NCBI GenBank assembly: GCA_019426215.1
Contig: CM033394.1
Location: 41,910,423 to 41,974,422, forward strand
Direction of reading: 5' to 3'
From: Buddleja alternifolia
Lineage: Eukaryota > Streptophyta > Magnoliopsida > Lamiales > Scrophulariaceae
DNA length: 64,000 nt
Notes under the pieces: generated by a model
Databases searched by the model: none
Told to the model about the DNA's origin: nothing
Seen by the model: the letters and a program-made list of their open reading frames with translations, nothing else
Position numbers and translations under genes: made by a program
Shown: piece by piece, positions 21,702-32,653 of the stretch
Layout of the letters: every line of letters begins with the position of its first letter
Position numbering within the stretch: the first letter of the stretch is position 1

Positions 21702-22620
21702 TGTTGGATTTTATGTATATAAAAGTGTGTTGGACACGACTTATACATAAGAAATTCGAACACCGTAAGTATCCGGGATACAAAATATTATTGGATAATA
21801 TTAATCTACGTTCGGAGTAGATAAGTTTAGCATTTCGAATTTCTCAAATCGGATTAAAAACGAATAAGAAATTAAGTGCTAAAGATGGGTGTTTGAAGTG
21901 TGTTATCCCACATAAGATATGGATCATTGTTTGGAATGGTTTATAAACCATTGCCTTAAGACAAAGGGTTGGCCCTTTGGGTCATAAGATTTTTGTGGGC
22001 TTTGTGAGAGGGAAGGACCTAGCCATGGTCCGGTTCACTACACACGCGCGCGCGCACTGCCGTCCGTCCGTCCTCCCGCCGGGATCGAGTTCGGGTCGTG
22101 GGCCTTGGATTGATCAAACGCTGGCCACGTTTTTTCAAGATAGCTTTCTAGAAGGTCTAACGTTCGAACTTTGACTGCTTCTAGAAGAAAGATTTGGAAC
22201 GTTTAAGCCTTTTTTGCTGCTTTAAGTAACAGAACACGTTTTGACCCAACGTTCGAACGTTGGCTGCAGTTTCATTCTGCTATTGAATTCTCGCATTTAA
22301 TTCTCGGGATTTTCTAAGCCTATATAAAAGCCCCTCCAGCAGCATTGTTAGACACACCAAGGCAATCTGCTTTCTCTCATTTCTCACTCTCAAACATTCT
22401 CTTTCAAGAGTTCTAAGTTGCCTAAAGTTCGGTGGTTCTAAATTCGAAGTGGTCTCGATTTTAGAACGTATATCGTTGTATCTTGGGACGTTTGTAGCAT
22501 AAACTCGTACCACCTAGGTGGGGCAATTTAGCGTTAAAGATAGAGAGTTCTCCCTCGCCTCGATATAATCCTTCTTCGATATTATCCATTTTGATACGAT
22601 TGTGAAGTTTTGATCCACCA
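21702..22620 (+). repeat. Copia 5' LTR, 919 bp
   Basis: Matches the 3' LTR except for a deletion of roughly 170 bp after the CG-rich CACACACGCGCGCG stretch (near 22060-22105) and loss of one copy in each AACGTTCGAACGTT pair. No primer-binding site I recognise follows its end. Confidence 0.85.
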
Positions 22621-22670
22621 AACTTAACGCTAAATTGTTGTTGTTGTTCAAAAGCTTTCACTTGTTCAAA

Positions 22671-23640
22671 TGGCTAATGTGAGAGATGGTGATGGTGCTA
22701 CTCTTGACTTTGGTCTTGGACACTGCTAATCTTGGTCTCGGTATTGGCTCCGGCTCTGGTGGAGGTTCTGGTTTTGGTTCCGGTTCAGGACTGGGTCCTG
22801 CCTCCGGTTTTGGCATTGGCTCTGGTGGGGTTGCCGGGCTAGGTTCCGGTTCAGGGCTGGGCCATGGTTTCGGTTCTGGCTCTGCTCCGGTCCCTCCATT
22901 TGTTCCAATGGCTAATCCGGTTATACCGGCTCAGGCTGAAAGGCCGTCGAAGTTCAGCGGGGCTGACTTCAAAAGGTGACAACAGAAGATGTTGTTCTAC
23001 CTCACAACTCCGAACCTGGCGAGGTTCTTAAGGGAGGATGCTCCTTATGTCCCCGAGGACTCAACCGACAACCAACTAAGGGTGGCATCTGATACCTGGC
23101 ATAATAGTGATTTCCTTTGCAGGAATTACATATTATGCGTGTTAGACGATTCACTCTACAGTGTCTATCTGTCGGTAAGACCACTAAAGGCCTCTGGGAG
23201 GCACTGGACAAGAAGTATAGAACTGAGGACGCCATATTGAAGAAGTTCGTGGTCGCAAAGTTCTTAGACTTCAAGATGGTGGACACTAAGTCCGTCACAA
23301 GCCAAGTCCAAGAGCTTTAGATAATTATTCATGAAGTTCATGCTGAGGACATGGCTTTGAGTGAAACTTTCCAAGTAGCTTCTATCATTGAGAAGTTACC
23401 ACCGTCTTGGGGAGATTTCAAGAATTACTTGAAGCACAAGCAAAAGGAGATGAGTCTAGAAGACTTGGTCGTCCGACTCAGAATTGAGGAAGACAACCGG
23501 GTTTCTGACAAGAGTCCTCCTCGTGCAGGCGATGGCAAACATCGCAGAGGTTCCGGAAAGTTCTAACCGGAAGAGAAAGTCCAAAGGGAACTCCCAGAAA
23601 AAGAAAGGCAAGTGAAAACAGGGAGACGACTGTTACAACT
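22671..23640 (+). pseudogene. Copia gag (UBN2-type), broken
   Basis: Encodes the element's nucleocapsid precursor. The N-terminus is a glycine/serine-rich low-complexity segment, then RPSKFSGADFKR, a stop where Trp is usual, and LTTPNLARFL. After a frameshift near 23155 it continues with the UBN2 core ([20 protein letters not shown]). A further stop follows VQEL, then PPSWGDFKNYLKHK. The zinc knuckle begins (DDCYNCGRP) but is cut off after two Cys by foreign sequence. Confidence 0.8.
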
Positions 23641-24110
23641 GTGGTCGTCCTAGAGGCTGGGTTGGGCTCAGTAAAGATAGACCTAATACCTATTTTAAAT
23701 TAAATTGGGTTGGACCCAGCATATTTAAGTTTAAAATGAGAGTGGTTTTGGGCCAGCATATTTTAAATGAATTAAATTGGGTTGGACCCAATTGATTTAA
23801 TTTATAATAAGTTAAATTGGATTTAACTTATTTTAAATTGGTAAATTTGATTAAATTAGATTTAATCATCCTATCAAATCGGGTTTGACCCCGATATTGA
23901 GAAGCACAGGCGAGACTACATGGCTGTTGTTGTAACAGCAACCTCGCGATAGTAACGATGGCACTCGGAGCCCCAAACGTTCGTCGGAGACAGAGCTGTT
24001 AAACACCGCAACAAGTTTCGTCGAAAATGGCTGAAATCGCTATTCGAAGAGTGAAAGATCGGACATGGTCTGATCGAAATTTATCCGAAGTGATAGAGGT
24101 GGAGAATACG
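23641..24110. other. Foreign segment replacing copia protease and integrase N-terminus
   Basis: The reading frame is lost here. The sequence has repeated GGGTTGGACCCA-type palindromes (near 23690, 23795) in AT-rich DNA, then a GC-richer part (23890-24110) with no recognised domain. It lies exactly between the gag zinc knuckle and the integrase core, so about 1 kb or more of pol is missing. Confidence 0.5.
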
Positions 24111-24114
24111 GAGC

Positions 24115-24735
24115 GCCTTTTGATGAATTTTGTACCAACTCTGGAATTATTCATCAAACGACGGCACCATACTCACCTCAATCAAATGGCGTTGCTGAAC
24201 GCAAGAATCACACTCTCAAAGAAATGATGAATGCGATGTTGTTAGATTCTAGATTACCGCAGAATTTGTGGGAGGAGGTGATCCTCTCCACCAATTATTT
24301 CCTTAACAAGATTCCCCACAAAAGTAGGAGTGAGACTCCATACGAACTTTGGAAAGGTCAAAAGCTTTCTTACAAGTACCTCAAAGTGTGGGGGTGTTTG
24401 GCTAAGGTAGAAATACCCAAACCCAAACAAGTTAAGATAGGGCCTAAGACTATTGATTGCATATTCATAGGTTATGCACTTAATAGTAGCGCCTATCAAT
24501 TTCTGGTACATAAATCAGAAATATCTGAGATTCATGAGGGTACTATCATGGAATCTAGAAATGATTCGTTTTTCGAGGATATCTTTCCAAGTAAGGAAAG
24601 AAATGAGAAAGTTCCTCTTAAAAGAACATTTGATGAGTCTATGAGTATTTCTAATCTCAGGGATGAAGAACCACGTCGTAGCAAAAGGGCAAGAGTTCCA
24701 AAATCATTTGGTCCCGAATTTGTATCATATACATT
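24115..24735 (+). pseudogene. Copia integrase, C-terminal half
   Basis: Integrase normally inserts the cDNA into the genome. After one frameshift near 24180 the frame shows the late catalytic-core motif NGVAERKN, then the copia-specific PYELWKGQKLSYKYLKVWGC and a Lys/Arg-rich tail (EEPRRSKRARVPKSFG). The HHCC zinc finger and the first catalytic Asp residues are missing, so it cannot work. Confidence 0.8.
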
Positions 24736-25249
24736 TAGGGGTGTTCACGAGCCGAACTTGGCAAAATTTCTAGGCTCGAGCTCGAGCCAAGAATTTCGAG
24801 CTCGAGCTCGACGAGCTTGAAAAAAATGAGCTCGAGCTCGTTCGAACTCGAGCCGAGCCAAGCTCGAGCTCAGAAAAAAAAATTAATTTTCTTTAATTAA
24901 TATATATTATTAATTTTGTTTTAATATATATATATATAAAATTAAATATATTCATCATAAATATTTAATATTTAATAATTAATACATATATAATATTAGA
25001 AGATATTATATTATATGTATGTATATAGTAAAAAATAAATAAAATATTATATGATATATATATATTAAATTTTTTTTTATTCAGGCTCGCGAGCCTTCGA
25101 ACAAGTATAATTGGGCTCGAGCTCGGCTCGACAAAAAAGCTCGGGTCGTTAGGCTCGGCTCGAGCTCGAATTTTCTCGAGCTCGAGTCTAGCTTTTTTCG
25201 AGCCGGCTCGCTAAGCTCGCGAGCTGGCTCGGCTCGTTGCATTCCCCTA
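24736..25249. mobile_element. hAT MITE (514 bp) inside the copia element
   Basis: Ends are TAGGGGTGTTCACGAGCC and GTTGCATTCCCCTA. TATACATT flanks it exactly on both sides (24728-24735 and 25250-25257), the 8-bp duplication of hAT elements. The subterminal parts are almost pure GAGCTCGAGCTCG-type palindromes; the core is AT-rich. Confidence 0.85.
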
Positions 25250-25259
25250 TATACATTAG

Positions 25260-26806
25260 AAGGGGAACCAAGAACGATTAAGGAAGGTATGTCCGGTCCA
25301 TATGCTCAACTCTGGAAAGAGGCTATCAATAGTGAAATCGAGTCTATCTTGCACAACCATACCTGGGAGTTGGTTGATCTTCCAAAGGGAAGTAAGTCTT
25401 TAGGCTGTAAATGGATTCTGAAAAGAAAGTATAGGACTGATGGAACTATTGATAAGTATAAGGCCCGTTTGGTAGTCAAAGGATACCGACAAACGGAAGG
25501 TCTTGATTTCTTCGATACTTATTCTCCGGTAACGAGAATAACATCCATAAGATTATTCATCGCTATTGCCGCATTGCATAACCTTGAGATACATCAAATG
25601 GATGTTAAGATTGCGTTTCTGAACGGAGAATTAGATGAAGAAATATACATGGAACAACCCGAGGGGTATGTTGCTCCTAGAAAGGAGAAGAAAGTGTTTA
25701 AACTTGTAAAGTCGCTATACGGACTTAAACAAGCGTCAAAATAGTGTCATGAAAAATTTGATAGCACGATGTTATCAAATGGTTTCAAGATCAACGAGTG
25801 TGATAAATGCGTGTATGTTAGACAAACACATAACGCATACGTCAAAGTGTGTCTATATGTAGACGACATGTTGATAATGGGTAGTAATCATGAAATTATC
25901 ATGAATACTAAAGGAATGTTAAAGAAGAATTTTGACACGAAGGATATGGGACTTGCAGACGTCATCTTAGGGATTAAAATCCTGAGGACTTCTGAAGGAC
26001 TAGTCTTATCGCAATCTCATTACGTTGAGACGGTTTTGGAAAAGTTCCTTCCGAGCGATAGTGCACCTGTCAAGACGCCAGTGGACTTGAGCGTTCATCT
26101 ACGCAGGAACCATGGCGAACCCGTATCGCATTTAGAAAATGCTAAGGTCATTGGGAGTCTAATGTATATCATGAATTGTACTCGCCCTGATCTAGCTTAT
26201 TCTATGAGCAAGTTGAGTAGGTTCACGAGTAATCCTAGTGTAGAGCATTGGAATGCTTTAACTAGAGTTCTTAAGCATTTAAAGTATACTAAAGAATATG
26301 GATTACACTACTCAAGATATCTAGCTGTAATAGAGGGATACAGCGATGCTAATTAGATATCAGACACAAACGACTCTAAGTCCACAAGTGGGTATGTATT
26401 TACCGTTAGTGGAGGAGCAGTGTCGTGGAAATCTTCTAAGCAAACTTGCATAGCCCATTCCACGATGGAATCAAAATTCATAGCTTTAGATAAAGCTGGT
26501 GAAGAAGCTGAGTGGCTAACAAATTTCTTAGAAGATGTTCCCTGTTGGGAAAAATTTGTGCCTTCGATTTTGATTCATTGCGACTGTACGTCGGCAATTG
26601 GGAGGGCTCAGAGTAGTATGTATAATGGTAAGTCTAGACATATTCATCGTAGGCATAATACCATTAAGCAGTTGATCTCTAACGGGATTATTTCCATTGA
26701 TTATGTGAAATCAAAGGAGAATATTGCAGATCCTTTGACGAAAGGATTGCCTAGAGATCAAATGTACTTCCTATCAAGAGAAATGGGATTAAAGTCTACA
26801 ATTTAA
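25260..26806 (+). pseudogene. Copia reverse transcriptase and RNase H
   Basis: RT starts with WKEAINSEIESI and shows KARLVVKGYRQ, the DVKIAFLNGELDEEIYM block and the active site YVDDMLI. The C-terminal RNase H follows ([27 protein letters not shown]). Two TGG-to-TAG-type stops interrupt it, after QASK and after SDAN. Apart from these the domain is well kept, so decay began relatively late. Confidence 0.9.
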
Positions 26807-27368
26807 AAATAGACACAGTGGAAACCCAACCGTGTTGACTGGAGATCCCAAGATCATGGTTCAATGGGACAACTAAGTTGTGAAAATTCAGTATGGCACT
26901 TAGGAGTTTAAACTCCAAACCCATTGCCTAGGATAAAGAAGTGCATCCTACAAATGTAGCAAAGGCTAAGTTTTGAACTTTTAATGATTCCTATACTGTC
27001 ATGAAAATGAAGTGGAGTATGGTGGGATACTCTTAAAATAGGAGATCATCTATGTAAGTGTGAGGTGTAGGCCGCCTCAACATTAAGTAAAATGTTAACA
27101 CTTATGAATCCAAGAAGGGGTGCTACGGCCAAAATGGACCCAACAGTGAGAACTGAAGCAACTGAGAAATTATCATCTGAATATCATTGTCTGGTTTTAC
27201 ACAAACGGCTGACCAATTCAAGACATCATGTTCATTGGGGAGCCTAGTAAATCCGATGATATCTCACTAAGAAAGGTTCAAAGCCAAAAGTTACCTCTTC
27301 TGATGTGATAAAATTTTGTCTAAACTCTTGAGATCATGCATTGCATTAATTTCATTCGTGTGGGGGAT

Positions 27369-28497
27369 TGTTGGATTTTATGTATATAAAAGTGTGTTGG
27401 ACACGACTTTTACATAAGAAATTCGAATACCGTAAGTATCCGGTATACGAAATATTATTGGATAATATTAATCTACGTTCGGAGTAGATAAGTTTAGCAT
27501 TTCGAATTTCTCAAATCGGATTAAAAACGAATGAAAAAGTAAGTGCTAAAGATGGGTGTTTGAAGTGGGTTATCCCTCATAGGATATGGATCATTGTTTG
27601 GAATGGTTTATAAACCATTGCCTTAAGACAAAAGGTTGGCCCTTTGGGTCATAAGATTTTTGTGGGCTTTGTGAGGAGGAAGGACCTAGCCATGGTCCGG
27701 TTCACCACACACGTGCGCGCGCGCCGCCACCGCCGTCCGCCGGAACCAGGCTCGGGCTAGGGCTCGGGACCAGGTTTGGGTCATGGGTTGTGGGCCTTGG
27801 GCCTTGGACATGGATAGGGCTTGAATTGTATTGGGCTTGGGCTTGCAATATATTAATTTTTTGGAGAAAAATTAATTCCACAAAATCTGATCCATTTTTA
27901 TTTTATCCAATAGTTGGAAAAAACTGAACCATTAAATGGAGATTGATCAAACGCTGGCCACGTTTTTTCAAGATAGCTTTCTAGAAGGTCTAACGTTCGA
28001 ACGTTGGGTTCCTAACGTTCGAACGTTGACTGCTTCTAGAAGAAAGATTTGAAACGTTTAAGCGTTTTTTGCTGCTTTAAGTAGCAGAACACGTTTTGAC
28101 CCAACGTTCGAACGTTGGGGTGTCAACGTTCGAACGTTGGCTGCAGTTTCATTCTGCTATTGAATTCTCGCATTTAATACTCGGGATTTTCTAAGCCTAT
28201 ATAAAGGCCCCTCCAGTTGCATTGTTAGACACTTCAAAGCAATCTGCTTTCTCTCGTTTCTCACTCTCAAACATTCTCTCTCAAGAGTTCTAAGTTGCCT
28301 AAAGTTCGGTGGTTCTAAATTCGAAGTGGTCTCGATTTTAGAACGTATATCGTTGTATCTTGGGACGTTTGTTGCATAAACCCGTACCACCTAGGCGGGG
28401 CAATTTAGCGTTAAGGATAGAGAGTTCTCTCTCGCCTCGATATAATCCTTCTTCGATATTATCCATTTTGATACAATTGTGAAGTTTTGATCCAACA
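27369..28497 (+). repeat. Copia 3' LTR, 1129 bp
   Basis: Fuller copy of the LTR. It carries four perfect 14-bp palindromes AACGTTCGAACGTT in two pairs (27992-28005, 28014-28027, 28103-28116, 28125-28138) upstream of a TATATAAAGG box near 28197, hence in the U3 promoter region. Confidence 0.85.
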
Positions 28498-30360
28498 AAT
28501 ATTTTGTTAGATAATTCATTAATTGATCAGACTAAGTTGCTAGCAAGTTTTAAAGAGAGGAGAATCTATCAGATTAGTGTATACTGCTATGCTTCTTTTG
28601 CTATCTACTTGCAGTTCTGTGAGTATTTTACATGTACACTCAAGTTTACTCATTTATGCTGCTGCCGTGTGTGTATAAGAATGTATCTTTTTTTTGCAAA
28701 TTAAATGTCTCTAGGTGTAAGGCTAATAGAAGGTGTAAGGCTAATAGAAAAGAATTAAACAAAAGTAGGAAATAAAATATGAAAAATAAAAAGAAATGGA
28801 AAAAGAAATGTAAAACCCTTCGTGAATTATAGTTTAACCAAAATAGTAAACTGGACATTTTGCTGGTAAAATAATCTTAATGTAAGATGAGATCATGGAC
28901 AGATTATTTGATTAGCCATTCATTTGGCTGTTGAGTCAAATAGCTACTCCTTACGAATTATTTGTCAAGTATTATACTCATTGATTATTTATCAATGTGA
29001 CAAGTTCAATATTGATTAGAACAAATCACTTAATCAATGAGCTACTTTGAGTGAATAACTAAAATGTGACTTTAACTAAATAAATGATTCAACTAGTTTA
29101 GTTTAGTGAATTTGCCTATAACATGTGTATTCGCTTATAGGTAGTCGTGGCCAGCGCACCAATTCTTGTAGGCACCTTGTACATACAGGATTAACCTAGA
29201 GATTATTTATACTCGGGCAACATCTTCTTATATCTGTGAGCGCTTTGTTTATTAGTTATTTCATTAAACAATATTTGGTGTCATTGTCATTCATGTAGAT
29301 ATTAATTACATCGTTGAAGCAACTAATATACATAAGTGTCAAACACATTTATTTATATAACTCAGGTGGCGTACTTTATCACAACTTGGGACTGTGACAT
29401 TATATCTAACTTTGTTGGATATTGAAATGTGTGAAGTCTCCCGCTGGTATGGGACAGTGAGGAGACGGATCATAATCTATGTGACATGATTGATATAAGC
29501 CTGGCGTAACACTTTATCTCGCCTGTGCACGAAATGTGGCATTATATTGATTACATGAATCTCTTATGTGGATTTTTTATTACTTATGAGCCCAAATTGC
29601 GACATGGAGGTTTGTGACCCGTGCGGACAACATCGGACTTGTTGTAGTTCTTTAGACATGGATAGGGTCATAGATTTAGACATGTACCCAGGCATGTCGG
29701 TTGTTAGCAAAGTCGCTCCTTGCATTTGGTGAATAAGGTAGTTATTCTAAAGCGGGAGTAATAAGGAGGTTATCAACATAACCGCATCCTTCATTATTTG
29801 ATAAACCTCAATTGAAAGTGACGGACCTAAGTGCTATATCGTGACCTAATCTCAAAGACCACTATGAGTGACTCTAGTACTTTGCTGAGTTAAAGCCAGT
29901 GCTAGCCACTTCTAGATTCCCTCACTGACAATTGAGTGTTATGTGTTACTAGCTTTTCTTATTCATTTATGATTATTGCATTGTTTGACTATTATTATAT
30001 TATTATGATCATGCATACATCATAAGATTCATATATTATGATATTCATGCATAACCCCGCACTTGTAAACACTGCACTCACTAGGCTTAGTAGCTCACCA
30101 CTCGTGTCTCCCCTTCCCTGGAGTAAAGATGAAGATTGTTGAGGAACAGATGCGACTTATCAGAGTCATGAATTCGCTAAGGTGTCATAAGATGGAGGTA
30201 TTAAAATATTTAAAATCATATTCAATTATATTTTATAAAATAAAATTTCATCTCCGATTTCACTAAAGGAGATAGGGGTCCCTTATCTAAGACCTCACAA
30301 TGGTTTGAACCAGTCCGTCGCTTCCTCGTTCCATAAAATGGAGAGGTTCACCATAATAGT
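28498..30360. other. No gene seen; possible old LTR-type DNA
   Basis: There is no long frame and no recognised domain. A short direct duplication GGTGTAAGGCTAATAGAA lies at about 28715-28750. The part near 30070-30170 has a CACTCACTAGGCTTAGTAGCTC phrase that reminds me of plant gypsy LTR or UTR sequence, but this is weak. Confidence 0.35.
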
Positions 30361-30381
30361 GCACTCCGTAATGAGATTAAT

Positions 30382-31467
30382 TCAAGTCGAAGGGAACCCT
30401 ATTTCTCCTAACACATTGTCCAAAAAAGCCCAATCAATTTTATCATATGCTTTTTCAAAATCAATTTTTGTTATAAAGTGACCCTTTTTTCCTTTGGCTT
30501 GACTGAAATTATGGAGAATTTCTTGAGTAATAATAATATTATCCGTTGTGTGTCTCTCTTCTACAAAACTTGACTGAGTGTGAGGAATAAGGATATGCAT
30601 CAAATTTTTCAGTCGATTAGCCATAATCTTAGTAATTATTTTTAAAATAACATTTGACAGACCAATTGGGTAAAAATTAGACAAAAGTGTCGGGTTTTTT
30701 TCTTTGGGGATGAGCACAATAAAAAATTAAAAAATCTTGGTATCAATAATACTTGTGCGGAGAGCCTAAGTCACCGTTCTTACCACTGCATCACCCACCA
30801 TGCTTCAACATTTCTAAAAAGAGATGGGTTGTAGCCAGTTGGGTCTTGGGGATTTAGTGGGGTGCATGTCCCAAACGGCTTGTTTGACTTCATCTTTGGT
30901 AACTGGTGTTTGGAGCATATCAGACTGGGTTTGGCTAAGCTTAGGGAAACCTTCCGTAGTCGTATAAGCTGAGACAGTGTCACCCTTACCATAGAGTTGT
31001 ATATAAAATTTGACCGCCATGCACTTCATAGCAACCTGATCTGTTTCCATCATACCATCTTCACATTGTAGCCGTTGACGCCGTTGACTTCATATAAAAA
31101 ATTTGACTTATTCCGACGAGCCATTGACGTCATATGAAAGATACAGGTATTGAGATCCCCTGCTTTGAGCCAATCGACCCGAGATTTCTATTTCCACATA
31201 AGTTCTTCTTGCTTCAAAAACATCCTGGTAATGCATAGTAAGCTTAAGCTCCAATTTTTGTAAGTATTTACTAAAGTTTCGGCCTTGAGCTCTTTGAATC
31301 CCATCTATTCTAGCTTTCAACTCTTGTTTTTTTCTAAAAATATTTCCAAAGACAACTTTGTTCCACTCCGTTATTTTGGTGCTAATGTCATGCAGCTTAG
31401 TATGGATCCCCTGATTAATATTGTTATCCCAATTTTCCGTGATTAGTTTAGTAAATCTCAGGTCCAC
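30382..31467 (-). pseudogene. LINE ORF2: linker and reverse transcriptase start
   Basis: The upstream part contains LQTPVTKDEVKQAVWDMHP, typical of the segment before LINE RT. The RT part shows LIPKEKNPTLLSNFYPIGL, NRLKNLMHILIPHTQSSF and KIDFEKAYDKIDW. The FADD active-site block is absent because the copy ends near 30382. Several breaks separate the segments. Confidence 0.8.
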
Positions 31468-31513
31468 AAACCATGCCAGTTAAGTTCAAAATCTAATGCT
31501 CTTGTCGTTCCAT

Positions 31514-32206
31514 TCAGTTGCCACGGATTTGTTTGAGTAAGATGGGTGAATGGTCTGATTCGATCCGAGGAAGGTGGCAAACCGAAGCTATGGGAAAGAG
31601 GAGACGCCATTCACTATTACATATAACACGATCCAATCTCTCTTGAAGGCTCATGTTTCCACCATTTGCCCATGTGTATGGATTACCATTGAATTTCAAG
31701 TCAATCTGATCACATTCATTAACACATTCCACAAAATGACGACACTTATTAGGATCCACCGATTTCTCTTTATCATTTACAACAACGTTCATGTCCCCGA
31801 CTAAGAGGCAAGGTCCCTTGATAATTTTGGCCATGTGTTCTATGTATTCCCAAACATAGTCTTGAGTTCTTTGTTGGGGACTAGCATACACGTCAGAAAG
31901 AATCCAATCTGGATTCCCCGTCTGTCTGACAATACCCGTTATACACTGATCATTATCATCTAAAAGCTCAATACTAACTTCTTCCGAGTTCCAAACTAAC
32001 CAAATTCCACCTGGCATCTTTCCTGTGTCCACCCATTCAACTCTATCAAAATGGCTTCTCTGTATAATATTATTTGCACGATGGATTCGGACCGGTGTCT
32101 CCATAAGAACTAAAATGGTTGGCTTATGTTCTCGCAACAAATCAAGAAGTGCGTATGTGAAGGTGGGATTTCCAGCTCCCCTACAATTCGAAAAGATGCA
32201 ATTCAT
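31514..32206 (-). pseudogene. LINE ORF2: apurinic-type endonuclease domain
   Basis: Exonuclease-endonuclease-phosphatase fold that nicks target DNA to start LINE insertion. It begins NCRGAGNPTF, then VLMETPV, GGIWLVW, the LVGDMNVVV motif and the end block RIESDHSPILL. These Asp/His residues are the usual catalytic ones and are retained. The domain is intact over about 230 residues although the element is dead. Confidence 0.85.
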
Positions 32207-32254
32207 TAAAAAAATGATTATAAAAGTGTTAAAAAGAACACTAACGATCATACA

Positions 32255-32581
32255 TCAGGGGGGGTTAATCCCCCCATTGTTGGCTTTATCCGTGACATCC
32301 GCCACTTCAATAACGACGTCTGCTTCGGTATTGTGTACTATCGGATGCATGCTATTGTTTCTTCGGCAATGTTCATAAGTAGGGTTGGTGATGACAAGTT
32401 CATTATCGCCTATAGTATGTTGTCCTTTTAGCCAATCGTCTTCCTTATCTGTTATATCATCTATCTGGATAGGCATGTGATCAGTAGGAGTATTGTTCCA
32501 TACATGTTGTTGGTTCTCCCTTAGGGTCGCAATCTTTCTATTTAAGTCGCTCTTGTGAGGAAGTGTTTTCCCTGTCGACAT
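32255..32581 (-). pseudogene. LINE ORF1 C-terminal tail
   Basis: A polar, low-conservation stretch (about 108 residues) immediately 5' of ORF2. Position and composition fit the tail of ORF1; no domain is visible. The insertion at 32654-34868 cuts it off from the rest of ORF1. Confidence 0.5.
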
Positions 32582-32653
32582 GTTATGGGATGTTCCAGCT
32601 TTAAAGTGGGCTCTTCTATTAGTTGTGGGTGTTATGGCGTCAAAAGAGTTAAT

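Larger units (their letters stand above)
21702..28497 (+). mobile_element. Decayed Ty1/copia retrotransposon
   Basis: About 6.8 kb from TGTTGGATTTTATG to GATCCAACA, with LTRs at 21702-22620 and 27369-28497. It contains a glycine-rich gag leader, UBN2-type gag, the end of integrase, RT and RNase H in copia order. Flanking pentamers ATTAT and AATAT match at four of five positions. The 3' LTR is preceded by the purine tract GTGTGGGGGAT. Several in-frame stops (some W to stop) and frameshifts show it is dead. The protease and integrase N-terminal half are replaced by unrelated sequence, and a hAT MITE sits between integrase and RT. Confidence 0.88.

Noticed and set aside
22686..22979. Glycine-rich protein gene
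   Set aside because: The Gly/Ser-rich frame leads directly into a copia gag domain right after the 5' LTR, so it is the gag leader, not a host glycine-rich protein.
28646..28858. Phe/Leu-rich minus-strand frame as a membrane protein
   Set aside because: It is the reverse reading of an A-rich tract; hydrophobicity comes from poly-T codons.
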